From CALJFL01 sp039964455 (GTDB taxonomy: Bacteria > Pseudomonadota > Gammaproteobacteria > Pseudomonadales > Halieaceae): 64,000 nt of DNA. Numbering within the stretch: position 1 is the stretch's first letter; the number at the start of each line of letters is the position of its first letter. Below the pieces are notes generated by a model, which ran no database searches, was not told where the DNA came from, and saw nothing but the letters and a program-made list of their open reading frames with translations. A program made the translations under genes and the position numbers. Shown one piece after another: positions 26,038 to 34,459 of the stretch. Location of the stretch: positions 682,001 to 746,000 of the forward strand of contig JBDVXK010000012.1 of assembly GCA_039964455.1 (NCBI GenBank), in the 5' to 3' direction.

Positions 26038-27792
26038 ATGTTCACACGATCATCAATAAACCTTATTGCTATAGGCTCGCTCGCAATCGGGCTGGCTGCC
26101 TGTCAGGAATCACCAAAGCCGGCGGCAACGCCAGCTGCGCCGCCGCCAGTCGACGCTGCGGATATGGTGTTAACCAATGGCAGAATTTACACCGTCAATC
26201 CCGAGCAGCCCTGGGCGCAAGCGGTCGCCATCAGCGATGGCAGGTATCGCTACATAGGCGATGCTGAAGGTGTGGATAGCCTGATAGGCGAGAGCACCCG
26301 CGTTATTGATTTGGCTGGCAAGATGGCCATGCCCGGGATAAACGACGGGCACTCCCACCCCATGCAGGGTGCTATGAAAGACCTGTTTGAATGCAACTTC
26401 CCCTTTACGGCCACGCCAGATGATATTGCCAAGGCGATCAGCACCTGCGTGGCGGAGCAACCCGATGACACATGGATTCGGGGCGGCCAATGGGGAAGCG
26501 ACTTTTTCATTGATAACGATATACCCAACCCGAAAGAGTGGCTTGATGCAGTCTCCGGCGACAAGGCGGTGTACCTGGCCGATGACGCCCTGCATAACGC
26601 CTGGTTCAATAGCAAGGCACTGGAGATTCTGGGGGTTACGGCCGACACACCGAACCCACCTGGCGTCGAAATCCTGCATGACGAAAATGGCGAACCTACA
26701 GGCGTGGTACTGGAGGTCTTCGGCTGGCTACAGTCCAGCCTGGAGGATTGGCCAAGAGCCGGCTACCTGCAAGGCGCCCAGTACGTGGTATCTGCAGTCA
26801 ACGGCTACGGCATCACGGGTATGAAAGGCGCCAGCGCCTCCAATAGCCATATCACTGGTTTCATCGACCTCGACAAGCAAGGTGATATGACAGTGCACTA
26901 CGCCGGCTCACTGCAAACCCCCTACGGGCACCGCGAAGAACCACTGGACGTTGCGGAACTGGAAGCCCGCAGAGACAGACTGAAGTCAGCCAATGTAGAC
27001 ACGCGCTTCGTCAAGCTGTTCATGGACGGCGTACCTACCGCCTCGCGCACCGCTGCGATGCTAGCACCTTACACAGCAGCGGAGGCTGGCGCCGAACTGA
27101 CTGATGGGGCTCTGCATATCAGCGAGACCGTCCTAACCCAGGACATGATCGCCCTGGACAGGGCCGGCTTCACCGTAAAGATACACACAGCCGGAGATCG
27201 ATCAGTGCGAGTGGCATTGAATGCTATCGAAGCCGCCAGAAAGGCTAATGGCAACAGCGAACTGCGACATGAGCTGGCACACGCGGGCTATATCAGCAAC
27301 GAAGATCTGCCCAGGTTTGCCGAGCTGAACGCCGTCGCAGATTTGTCACCCTATATCTGGAACCCCTCACCTATTATTCAATCCGTCATAAGTGCTGTGG
27401 GCTCTCCGCGTGGCGAACAATACTGGCCAGTTAAATCCCTGATCGAGTCAGGTGCTCCATTGCTGGCCGGGTCAGACTGGCCAGCGGCCGCAGCCAACAT
27501 GAGCCCCTGGGCCTCAATGGAAGCACTGGTCACCCGGTCTGACCCAATCGGAGACTACCCGGGAGTACTCTGGACAGAGGAAGCAATCTCGCTGGAACAG
27601 GCAGTTGATATCTTCACGCGCCAGGGCGCACGGGCGTTGCGGCTTGGCGACGAGACCGGCTCGGTAGAAGTAGGCAAGCTCGCGGACCTGATTGTTCTCA
27701 ACCAGAATCTGTTTGAGGTACCCGTTACCGCTGTCAGCGACACGCAAGTTGAGCGCGTCATATTTAAGGGCGAGGTGGTGCTGGGTGACTGA
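26038..27792 (+). CDS. Amidohydrolase lipoprotein, YtcJ-like (amidohydrolase family 3)
   Basis: A 584-residue metal-dependent hydrolase related over its whole length to the one at 8044-9786. Here the signal is a lipoprotein one: IGLAACQ puts the lipid-attached cysteine near residue 22, followed by an Ala/Pro-rich linker. The metal site is NDGHSHPMQG, then FVKLFMDGVPTASR, KIHTAGDR, LRHELAHAG and AGSDWPA. It is 65 bases after the receptor stop and overlaps the Tat amidase by 8 bases, with CTCTGGAGA as ribosome site. It probably cleaves an N-acyl or cyclic amide at the membrane surface; the substrate is not known. Confidence 0.82.
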   Translation: MFTRSSINLIAIGSLAIGLAACQESPKPAATPAAPPPVDAADMVLTNGRIYTVNPEQPWAQAVAISDGRYRYIGDAEGVDSLIGESTRVIDLAGKMAMPGINDGHSHPMQGAMKDLFECNFPFTATPDDIAKAISTCVAEQPDDTWIRGGQWGSDFFIDNDIPNPKEWLDAVSGDKAVYLADDALHNAWFNSKALEILGVTADTPNPPGVEILHDENGEPTGVVLEVFGWLQSSLEDWPRAGYLQGAQYVVSAVNGYGITGMKGASASNSHITGFIDLDKQGDMTVHYAGSLQTPYGHREEPLDVAELEARRDRLKSANVDTRFVKLFMDGVPTASRTAAMLAPYTAAEAGAELTDGALHISETVLTQDMIALDRAGFTVKIHTAGDRSVRVALNAIEAARKANGNSELRHELAHAGYISNEDLPRFAELNAVADLSPYIWNPSPIIQSVISAVGSPRGEQYWPVKSLIESGAPLLAGSDWPAAAANMSPWASMEALVTRSDPIGDYPGVLWTEEAISLEQAVDIFTRQGARALRLGDETGSVEVGKLADLIVLNQNLFEVPVTAVSDTQVERVIFKGEVVLGD

Positions 27793-29359
27793 TGAGCTGA
27801 TCGGCAAGACCGATACGGTAGATACCTTAACGGGGCAACACACTACCCCGCCGATACGCAGGCGGACTTTCAACGGCCTGTTGCTGGCAGCAGTCGGTAG
27901 CGCTATTGCGCCAGCGGTCACTGCGCGCAACAGCGACATCAGTAGTTTCTATGACATTGCCGATGCCACCGCTATGGCCGACGCCGTTCGCAAAGGCGAC
28001 ATCAAGGCCAGCGAACTGCTTGAAGAAGCAATCAGGCGAGCACAACGCGCTGAAGACGCCTTCAACATACTGACCATGGAGCATTACGCGCTGGCCCGAC
28101 AACAGCTTGCGACCAGCACACCCGCAGGACCTTTCGCCGGCGTACCTTTTCTGCTCAAGGATATGGGCATAGGGCTGAAGGGAACGGTCACTACTAATGG
28201 TTCGCGAATGCTGGCTAATAATGTCGCCAGCAACACCTCGGAAATTGTGCAGCGCTTCCAACGCGCTGGCCTGGTGATCTTCGGCAAAACCAATGTACCT
28301 GAGTACGGTCTGGCGCTGACTACTGAAAACCCGTTCACAGGCGACTGCCTCAACCCATGGAATACCGCTTACAGTACCGGCGGCTCAAGTGGCGGCAGCG
28401 CTGCAGCCGTTGCTGCAGGCGTCTTGCCCATGGCTCACGCCACCGACGGCGGCGGCTCAATTCGCGCGCCGGCCAACCACTGCGGTGTGTTTGGGTTTAA
28501 ACCAACAAGAGGTCTGACACCCGACCCCAGCGGCGCAGGCATGTCAGTAGGGCACGTGGTTACCCGGTCGGTACGCGACAGTGCAGCGATGATGGATGCA
28601 ATTGCCGGCTATGTGCCTGGTGCGCCATACGGCGCTGGCCTTGTTGCCGACGGTCATCTGGCCGCGAGCCAACAGGAACCTCGCAAGCTTAGAATCGCGC
28701 TCAACCTCACTGTGCCCGACGTAGAAATTGATCCCGATTGTCGCGCCGCGGTGATAGCCACCGCAGAGCTTCTTTCGGAGCTTGGGCATATCGTTGAGGA
28801 AGCTGCACCACAGCTCGACTACGATTTACTCAATGCAACACAGAACACCTTGATCGGTGTCGACATGGCTACGTCACTGGACAACATGGAGAAAGCGCGA
28901 GGCAGCAAGATCGCGGTACCGGATATCGAACCAATGACCGACATGGTCCGGGAGTATGGCAAGCGCTACAGCCAGTTCGATTATTCGCGTGCACTGCGTC
29001 ATATGCAGGCTATTGGCCGTACCATGGGGCAGTTCCATCAGCAGTATGACCTTGTTTTACAGCCTGTAACCGCCACACCGCCGCCAAAGCTTGGCACCAT
29101 TACCTACCGTGATGGCGACACGCTGGATGAGTACACGGCGCGCTTCAAGAAAGTCTCTGCCTTTACTCACCTTTACAACATGTCGGGACAGCCATCGGTT
29201 TCCCTGCCATTGGCTTTGTCAAAAAATGGCCTGCCTATCGGTGTGATGTTGTCGGGGCGGGTTGGCGAAGATCGCTTGCTGTTCAGTGTCTCGGCGCAGT
29301 TGGAGCGAGCGGCTCCCTGGAGTCAGCGGCGGCCTGACTTGGGTGGTCTTTTCACGTAA
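27785..29359 (+). CDS. Tat-exported amidase signature family hydrolase
   Basis: A 524-residue amidase. Start set at the GTG at 27785, overlapping the previous gene by 8 bases; earlier ATGs would run through that gene. The N-terminus then has a twin-arginine signal (IRRRTFNGLLLAAVGSA), so it is exported folded to the periplasm. The catalytic lysine is in VPFLLKDMG, the cis-serine in STGGSSGGSAAAVAAG, the nucleophile in TDGGGSIRAPANHCG. With the lipoprotein amidohydrolase and TonB receptor it forms an outer-membrane-to-periplasm amide-processing set. It is followed directly by the palindromic repeat array. Confidence 0.82.
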   Translation: MTDELIGKTDTVDTLTGQHTTPPIRRRTFNGLLLAAVGSAIAPAVTARNSDISSFYDIADATAMADAVRKGDIKASELLEEAIRRAQRAEDAFNILTMEHYALARQQLATSTPAGPFAGVPFLLKDMGIGLKGTVTTNGSRMLANNVASNTSEIVQRFQRAGLVIFGKTNVPEYGLALTTENPFTGDCLNPWNTAYSTGGSSGGSAAAVAAGVLPMAHATDGGGSIRAPANHCGVFGFKPTRGLTPDPSGAGMSVGHVVTRSVRDSAAMMDAIAGYVPGAPYGAGLVADGHLAASQQEPRKLRIALNLTVPDVEIDPDCRAAVIATAELLSELGHIVEEAAPQLDYDLLNATQNTLIGVDMATSLDNMEKARGSKIAVPDIEPMTDMVREYGKRYSQFDYSRALRHMQAIGRTMGQFHQQYDLVLQPVTATPPPKLGTITYRDGDTLDEYTARFKKVSAFTHLYNMSGQPSVSLPLALSKNGLPIGVMLSGRVGEDRLLFSVSAQLERAAPWSQRRPDLGGLFT

Positions 29360-29374
29360 GTGCAGCTTCGAGCC

Positions 29375-29442
29375 GGCTCGTCTGCTGACAACTACTTGCG
29401 GTTGGAACCCCACGCCCTTAAGCAGTTGTCAGCAGACAAGCC
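29375..29442. repeat. Hairpin A1
   Basis: Arms 29375-29393 and 29424-29442 (19 bases, one mismatch) enclose a 30-base loop. The core is reversed at 29399-29420. The inner stem contains CTGCTGACAACT paired with AGTTGTCAGCAG. Confidence 0.85.
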
Positions 29443-29475
29443 TCGTGACCGAGAACTTGAAATACAACTGAAAGA

Positions 29476-29549
29476 GCATCGCCTATCGCTGGCTGTGCCC
29501 TGAGGGCGTGAAGTTTCAACCGAAGGGTATAGCCAGCGATGGGTGATGC
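29476..29549. repeat. Hairpin B1
   Basis: Arms 29476-29494 and 29531-29549 pair over 19 bases with two G-T pairs, around a 36-base loop carrying the core at 29501-29522. The inner stem is ATCGCTGGCT paired with AGCCAGCGAT. Confidence 0.85.
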
Positions 29550-29561
29550 GGTCCGAAATCC

Positions 29562-29583
29562 TAAGAGCATGAGGTTCCAAACG
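29562..29583. repeat. Core module C1 without long stem
   Basis: Variant core (TAAGAGCATGAGGTTCC and on) with 18 of 22 positions equal to the A core. It is not enclosed by long arms; a short TAGCC/GGCTA pairing lies just after it. C2 at 29847-29868 is its copy, followed by a 10-base shorter spacer. Confidence 0.7.
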
Positions 29584-29658
29584 AAGGGTATAGCCTGCAA
29601 AAGGTGGCGCGGCTAGCGTGCAATCCACGGATCTAATTAGTGATCGTAGTTTCGAGCC

Positions 29659-29726
29659 GGCTCGTCTACTGACATCTACTTGCGGTTGGAACCCCACGCC
29701 CTTAAGCAGATGTCAGTAGACAAGCC
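29659..29726. repeat. Hairpin A2, compensatory variant
   Basis: Arms 29659-29677 and 29708-29726. Compared with A1, two base pairs of the stem are changed on both arms (CTACTGACATCT with AGATGTCAGTAG), keeping pairing, while the 30-base loop is unchanged. Confidence 0.85.
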
Positions 29727-29760
29727 TCGTTAGCCGACTAGATAAAGTACCACTGAAAGA

Positions 29761-29834
29761 GCATCGCCTATCGCTGGCTATGTCCTGAGGGCGTGAAGTT
29801 TCAACCGAAGGGTAAAGCCAGCGATGGGTGATGC
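29761..29834. repeat. Hairpin B2
   Basis: Arms 29761-29779 and 29816-29834, same stem as B1, core at 29786-29807. Confidence 0.85.
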
Positions 29835-29933
29835 GGTCCGAAATCCTAAGAGCATGAGGCTCCAAACGAAGGGTATAGCCGGCGCGGCTAGCGTGCAATC
29901 CACGGATCTAATTAGTGATCGTAGCTTCGAGCC

Positions 29934-30001
29934 GGCTTGTCTGCTGACAACTACTTGCGGTTGGAACCCCACGCCCTTAAGCAGTTGTCAGCAGACAAGC
30001 C
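29934..30001. repeat. Hairpin A3
   Basis: Arms 29934-29952 and 29983-30001 are a perfect 19-base inverted repeat. The inner stem equals A1; the single mismatch of A1 is repaired by a C to T change in the left arm. Confidence 0.85.
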
Positions 30002-30034
30002 TCGTGACCGGGCACTTGAAATACCACTGAAAGA

Positions 30035-30108
30035 GCATCGCCTGTTGTTGGCTATGACCTGAGGGCGTGAAGTTTCAACCGAAGGTTATAGCCAACAACA
30101 GGTGAGGC
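30035..30108. repeat. Hairpin B3, compensatory variant
   Basis: Arms 30035-30055 and 30088-30108. The inner stem is CTGTTGTTGGCTAT paired with ATAGCCAACAACAG, differing from B1/B2 at several positions on both arms at once, while the loop core at 30060-30081 is kept. Confidence 0.85.
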
Positions 30109-30150
30109 GGCCTCCAAGGGTGCCACCAAATCCGAACGACCGCAGAAGTC

Positions 30151-32241
30151 CTAGTTCAGCGACCCCAACGTCGAACCCTCAGCCAGCAACTTCTGCAACA
30201 ACGCCGCCGGTTCCCAACAATCATCACCAGTGGCACTTCTAAGTGCTTCCATCCTGGCAACAACTTCGCTCAGGCCAAGCGTGTCAGCATAAAACATCGG
30301 TCCGCCACGCCACGCCGGGAAGCCATAACCGTTGAGATAGACGATATCGATATCGCTGGGGCGAGCAGCAATGCCCTCTTCCAGAATGTTTGCGCCTTCA
30401 TTTACCAGCGCCAATAAAAGCCGATCCAGAATTTCCTGCTCACCAATCTCGCGCCGCGACACGCCGAACTCTGCCGCAACACTCTCGACCAGTTCCAGAA
30501 CAGTGTCATCGTTCTCACGCTTGCGCGTCTCTGGATCATAGCGGTAGTACCCCGCCCCGCTCTTTTGCCCCAGCCGTTCCATTTCGACAAGCGTATCGGC
30601 CAGCGCAAATTCCCTTACGGCACGAGACTCAATGCCCTGGTCGCGTCGTGATCGATAGCCTATGTCCAGGCCGGCAAGATCACTCACTGCCAGCGGGCCC
30701 ATGGCCAGCCCCCACTTCTCCATCGCGCTATCGATCTGCTGCGGCGTAGCACCTTCAAGAAGTAACAATTGCGCCTGACGGCCGTAACCCTTGAGCATGC
30801 GGTTGCCCACAAAGCCGTGACACACACCGACGGCAACTGGAATCTTGCCAATCTTGCGAGCCAGTTTCATAAAGGTCTGTACAACGTCAGGTGCAGTTTT
30901 TCCAGCACGCACGACTTCCAGGAGTTTCATCACATTGGCTGGGCTGAAGAAGTGCGCGCCCACAACGTCCTGCGGGCGGTTGGTGACTGCCGCTATTTCA
31001 TCAACATCAAGATACGAGGTGTTGGTGGCAAGAATGGCGCCGGGCTTACAGGTGGCGTCCAGTTGTGCAAAGACAATCTTCTTGACCTCCATACTCTCGA
31101 AGACTGCTTCGATCACCACATCGGCGTCCGCTATGTCAGCGTAATCAAGCGTGCCGTTCAGATTGGCAAGGAAACCATCAGCCTGCTCCTGCGTGAAACG
31201 TCCACGCTTGACGGAGGTCTCGTAATTGCGGCGAACCACGCCCAGGCCCCGGTCCAGATTCTCCTGCTGCATCTCTACGATGGTCACCGGTATGCCGGCA
31301 TTGGCAAAACACATGGCTATACCGCCGCCCATGGTGCCTGCGCCAATCACTGCCACTTTAGACACATCCCTTACCGGCGTATCGGCTGGAATGTCTGGCA
31401 GCTTGCCTGTTGCACGCTCGGCAAAGAAGACATGGCGCAACGCGGAAGACTGGGGTGACTCACGACACTCCAGAAAGCGCTCACGCTCACGCGCCTGTCC
31501 GGTCTCAACGTCAGTGCTACAGGCAAGCTCCACCAATTCGATAATAAAACCCGGGGCTATAAGCCCGCGCGTGCGACGTGCTATGCCCGCTCGGTAGTCG
31601 TCGTAAAATGAGGAAGGCGGCGCATCAGCCACCTCACGTTGCCCGGTTGGACGCGGCCCAGCATTAGACGCCAGAAGGCTGCGGGTATATGCCAGAGCAC
31701 CTGCCTCCAATTCACCCTCTATCACTTCATCCACCAGGCCATCGGCCAGGGCTTGTCCGGCACCGATCGGGGCACCACCGGTAATCATATCCAGGGATTT
31801 CTTGACGCCAATCAGGCGCGGCAGACGCTGGGTGCCACCAGCGCCGGGCAGCAGGCCAAGTTTGACTTCCGGCAGTCCCAACTTTGCTGAGGGCACCGCG
31901 CAGCGGTAATGTGCCGCCATAGCGACCTCCAAACCACCACCCAGAGCGGTACCGTGCAGGGCTGCTACCACCGGCTGCGGATGTGACTCTAGCAGCGTAA
32001 TCACCTCGGGCAGGCTGGGCTCGCGCATGGGCTTGCCGAATTCAGTGATATCGGCACCGGCAATGAAGGTTCTTCCCGAGCACAGCAGTAGCACAGCCTG
32101 GCTGGCATCTGCAGCCGCCTGGCTAAGGGCGTCAGCGATCCCGGAGCGCACCGCATGAGACAAGGCATTAACCGGTGGGTTGGCGATGCGAATGATGCCC
32201 ACATCTCCCGAAAGCTCGTAACTTACCGTGTCATTGCTCAT
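30151..32241 (-). CDS. Fused enoyl-CoA hydratase / 3-hydroxyacyl-CoA dehydrogenase (FadJ type)
   Basis: A 696-residue bifunctional beta-oxidation enzyme. The N-terminal crotonase domain (1-190) has the oxyanion residues in FIAGADITEFG and GGGLEVAMAA and the acidic residue in LPEVKLGLLPG. The dehydrogenase part follows with the NAD loop IGAGTMGGGIAMCFANAG (about 297) and the catalytic histidine in VGAHFFSPANVMKL. Divergent from paaZ with a shared PaaX-like sequence between them. No separate paaF or paaH is found in the paa cluster, so this fusion probably performs both steps on the C8-dicarboxylic CoA esters (inference). No thiolase partner FadI is adjacent; PaaJ would serve. Confidence 0.87.
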   Translation of the reverse strand: MSNDTVSYELSGDVGIIRIANPPVNALSHAVRSGIADALSQAAADASQAVLLLCSGRTFIAGADITEFGKPMREPSLPEVITLLESHPQPVVAALHGTALGGGLEVAMAAHYRCAVPSAKLGLPEVKLGLLPGAGGTQRLPRLIGVKKSLDMITGGAPIGAGQALADGLVDEVIEGELEAGALAYTRSLLASNAGPRPTGQREVADAPPSSFYDDYRAGIARRTRGLIAPGFIIELVELACSTDVETGQARERERFLECRESPQSSALRHVFFAERATGKLPDIPADTPVRDVSKVAVIGAGTMGGGIAMCFANAGIPVTIVEMQQENLDRGLGVVRRNYETSVKRGRFTQEQADGFLANLNGTLDYADIADADVVIEAVFESMEVKKIVFAQLDATCKPGAILATNTSYLDVDEIAAVTNRPQDVVGAHFFSPANVMKLLEVVRAGKTAPDVVQTFMKLARKIGKIPVAVGVCHGFVGNRMLKGYGRQAQLLLLEGATPQQIDSAMEKWGLAMGPLAVSDLAGLDIGYRSRRDQGIESRAVREFALADTLVEMERLGQKSGAGYYRYDPETRKRENDDTVLELVESVAAEFGVSRREIGEQEILDRLLLALVNEGANILEEGIAARPSDIDIVYLNGYGFPAWRGGPMFYADTLGLSEVVARMEALRSATGDDCWEPAALLQKLLAEGSTLGSLN

Positions 32242-32369
32242 GATTTTTGCCTCTTGTTATGCCGGTTTCTGGGGGCAGGAAGATCGATCACTGCCACTGC
32301 GCAAGCGATTATACCGACCTAAACACCACCAGTACAAAGTATTACATGATTGTTTACTTAAACGCATTT

Positions 32370-32381
32370 TTATGTATCATA
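32370..32381. promoter_or_regulatory. Probable PaaX half site between FadJ-like gene and paaZ
   Basis: TTATGTATCATA is the exact reverse complement of TATGATACATAA found at 16600-16611 beside paaX. A weak partner, ATTACA at 32341-32346, lies 26 bases away. It is 36 bases before the paaZ start, in AT-rich promoter sequence. Confidence 0.55.
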
Positions 32382-32416
32382 ACGAATCGCATAACAACAA
32401 CATCGGAATCAGGTTT

Positions 32417-34459
32417 ATGAAGTTGCCAAGCTATGTCACAGGTGAGTGGGTTGAGGGCAGCGATGCCGGCAGGGAGATCTTTGATGCCGTGCGCGGCGAG
32501 CCACTGTGTAATGTCACCAGTGAAGGCATTGATTTCGGCGCTACCGTGCGCCACGCACGCGATGTAGGTGGCGCCGCCCTGCGGGCCATGACCTTCCACG
32601 ATCGCGCCGCAGCACTGAAAGCGATGGCCAAGGACCTGATGGCCCGCAAAGAAGAGTTCTACGAGATTTCAGCAAAAACCGGCGCCACCCGCTCCGACGG
32701 TTGGGTGGATATAGAAGGCGGTATCGGCACCGTCTTCAGCTACGCCAGCATGGTCACTCGCGAATTCCCTAATGATACGGTCATGGTTGAGGGCCCCATG
32801 GAGCGTCTGTCTGCCAAAGGAACGTTCGCCGGTCGCCACATACTCACGTCCAAGCCTGGCGTTGCCGTTCATATCAATGCCTTCAACTTCCCCTGCTGGG
32901 GCATGCTGGAAAAAATTGCGCCCAGCCTCGCCGCCGGTATGCCGGTGATTGTTAAGCCCGCAACGCCCACAGCATACCTGACCGAGGCCATGGTTCGGGC
33001 CATCATAGAAGCGGGTCACCTGCCCGAAGGCGCGATTCAATTAATCTGCGGCAGTGTAGGCGACCTGCTAGACCACCTCGATGAACAGGACGTGGTTACA
33101 TTCACAGGTTCCGCGGTTACAGGGCGCAAACTACGCAGCCATCCCAATATCGTTACCAACTCTATCCCTTTCACGATGGAAGCGGACTCACTCAACTGCT
33201 GCATTCTGGGTGAGTCAGTACAAACAGACGACGAAGAGTTCGGCCTGTTTATCAAGGAAGTAGCCAATGAAATCACAGTGAAGGCCGGCCAGAAATGCAC
33301 GGCTATTCGGCGCGTCATCGTACCCACCGATAAATTGACTGCAGTGAGCGAAGCACTGGCGGCCAGGCTGGACAAGACCATGGTGGGCGACCCCGCTCTG
33401 AAAGAGGTTCGTATGGGGCCACTGGTAGGCGCAGATCAGGCTAATGACGTACGCGCCAATGTTGAGCAATTAAGCAGCGAGTGCCAGATCGTCTATGGCG
33501 GTGAGGCTTCACTAACGCTGGAGGGCGCAGATAACAGTGGTGGCGCCTTTTTCCCGCCAACTGTATTGCGCTGCGACGATCCCCACGCCAACGTACTGGT
33601 ACACGAGGTTGAGGCCTTTGGTCCGGTGACTACCCTGATGCCCTATTCCGGCATAGACGACGCTGTGGCTATTGCCGCACTGGGTAAAGGCAGCCTGGCA
33701 GGCTCACTATTCACCTATGACGACGAAGAGGCACGCAGCATCATACTGGGCGCAGCCGCCTGGCATGGTCGTATGCTGGTGATCAATCGTGATTGCGCTG
33801 GCGAATCTACCGGACATGGTTCACCGCTGGCACAACTGGTACACGGCGGACCGGGCCGCGCCGGTGGCGGTGAAGAGCTGGGTGGCCTGAGGGCCGTCAA
33901 GCACTACATGCAACGGACGGCGCTACAGGCCTCCCCCACCACCCTGATGGCAATTACCGGCGAATACCACCCCGGGGCAAACACCTACACCGACGACATT
34001 CACCCGTTCAAGAAACACTTTGAAGACCTGCGCATTGGCGAAACACTCATCACCCATAGGCGCACCGTCACCGAAGCCGACATAGTCAACTTCGGCTGCA
34101 TCAGCGGCGACCATTTCTACGCCCACTTCGACGAAATCGCCGCCAAGGATTCATTCTTCGGCAAGCGCGTTGCCCACGGGTACTTTGTTATTTCGGCTGC
34201 CGCAGGTATGTTCGTGGAGCCCTCACCGGGTCCCGTTATTGCCAACTATGGTCTGGAAAACCTGCGCTTTATCGAACCTGTGGCCGCTGGCGACACCATT
34301 CAGGTGAAGCTGTCGGTGAAACAGAAGATTAAGAAAGCGCCCAGAGGAGACGAGCAGCCAAACGGCGTGGTGGTCTGGGCAATTGAAGTGACCAACCAGA
34401 ATCAGGAGGCCGTAGCCATCTACGACATCATGACCCTGGTCGCGAGGCGCGAGGCATGA
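32417..34459 (+). CDS. paaZ: Bifunctional oxepin-CoA hydrolase / semialdehyde dehydrogenase PaaZ
   Basis: A 680-residue fusion that opens the oxepin-CoA ring and oxidises the resulting semialdehyde. The N-terminal ALDH domain has the catalytic glutamate in PFTMEADSLNCC and cysteine in KAGQKCTAIRR; the C-terminal MaoC hotdog domain has the hydratase dyad in GDHFYAHFDE. High similarity to E. coli PaaZ (681 residues) throughout. Start set at 32417 (MKLPSYVTGEW, AGG just upstream); the open frame extends 63 codons into the promoter. First gene of the paaZGIJABCDE operon, overlapping paaG by 4 bases. Confidence 0.95.
   Translation: MKLPSYVTGEWVEGSDAGREIFDAVRGEPLCNVTSEGIDFGATVRHARDVGGAALRAMTFHDRAAALKAMAKDLMARKEEFYEISAKTGATRSDGWVDIEGGIGTVFSYASMVTREFPNDTVMVEGPMERLSAKGTFAGRHILTSKPGVAVHINAFNFPCWGMLEKIAPSLAAGMPVIVKPATPTAYLTEAMVRAIIEAGHLPEGAIQLICGSVGDLLDHLDEQDVVTFTGSAVTGRKLRSHPNIVTNSIPFTMEADSLNCCILGESVQTDDEEFGLFIKEVANEITVKAGQKCTAIRRVIVPTDKLTAVSEALAARLDKTMVGDPALKEVRMGPLVGADQANDVRANVEQLSSECQIVYGGEASLTLEGADNSGGAFFPPTVLRCDDPHANVLVHEVEAFGPVTTLMPYSGIDDAVAIAALGKGSLAGSLFTYDDEEARSIILGAAAWHGRMLVINRDCAGESTGHGSPLAQLVHGGPGRAGGGEELGGLRAVKHYMQRTALQASPTTLMAITGEYHPGANTYTDDIHPFKKHFEDLRIGETLITHRRTVTEADIVNFGCISGDHFYAHFDEIAAKDSFFGKRVAHGYFVISAAAGMFVEPSPGPVIANYGLENLRFIEPVAAGDTIQVKLSVKQKIKKAPRGDEQPNGVVVWAIEVTNQNQEAVAIYDIMTLVARREA

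Larger units (their letters stand above)
29364..30108. repeat. Tandem array of composite palindromic repeats (A-B-C, A-B-C, A-B)
   Basis: The only long gene-free stretch in the window (29360-30150), between the convergent amidase and FadJ-like genes. A composite unit of about 280 bases is repeated two and a half times (period 284, then 275). Each unit has a large hairpin A, a large hairpin B and an unpaired module C. All eight modules share one 22-base core (about GGGCGTGRRGTTYCAACCG); it lies in the loop of B and, reversed, in the loop of A. Stem sequences differ between copies by matched changes on both arms. No open frame of note, no transposase and no CRISPR-like spacing. Short open frames here are translation artefacts of the repeats. 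Confidence 0.85.

Noticed and set aside
29364..30108. CRISPR array
   Set aside because: The repeats are long hairpins with a 275-284 base period and near-identical sequence between them; there are no unique spacers of uniform length and no cas genes.
29364..30108. Insertion sequence or short protein-coding genes
   Set aside because: No transposase frame. The small frames in this stretch repeat the same peptide fragments because the DNA is repeated, and lack ribosome sites.
32228..32416. 63-codon N-terminal extension of PaaZ
   Set aside because: It covers the divergent promoter and the operator-like site; similarity to PaaZ begins only at 32417.
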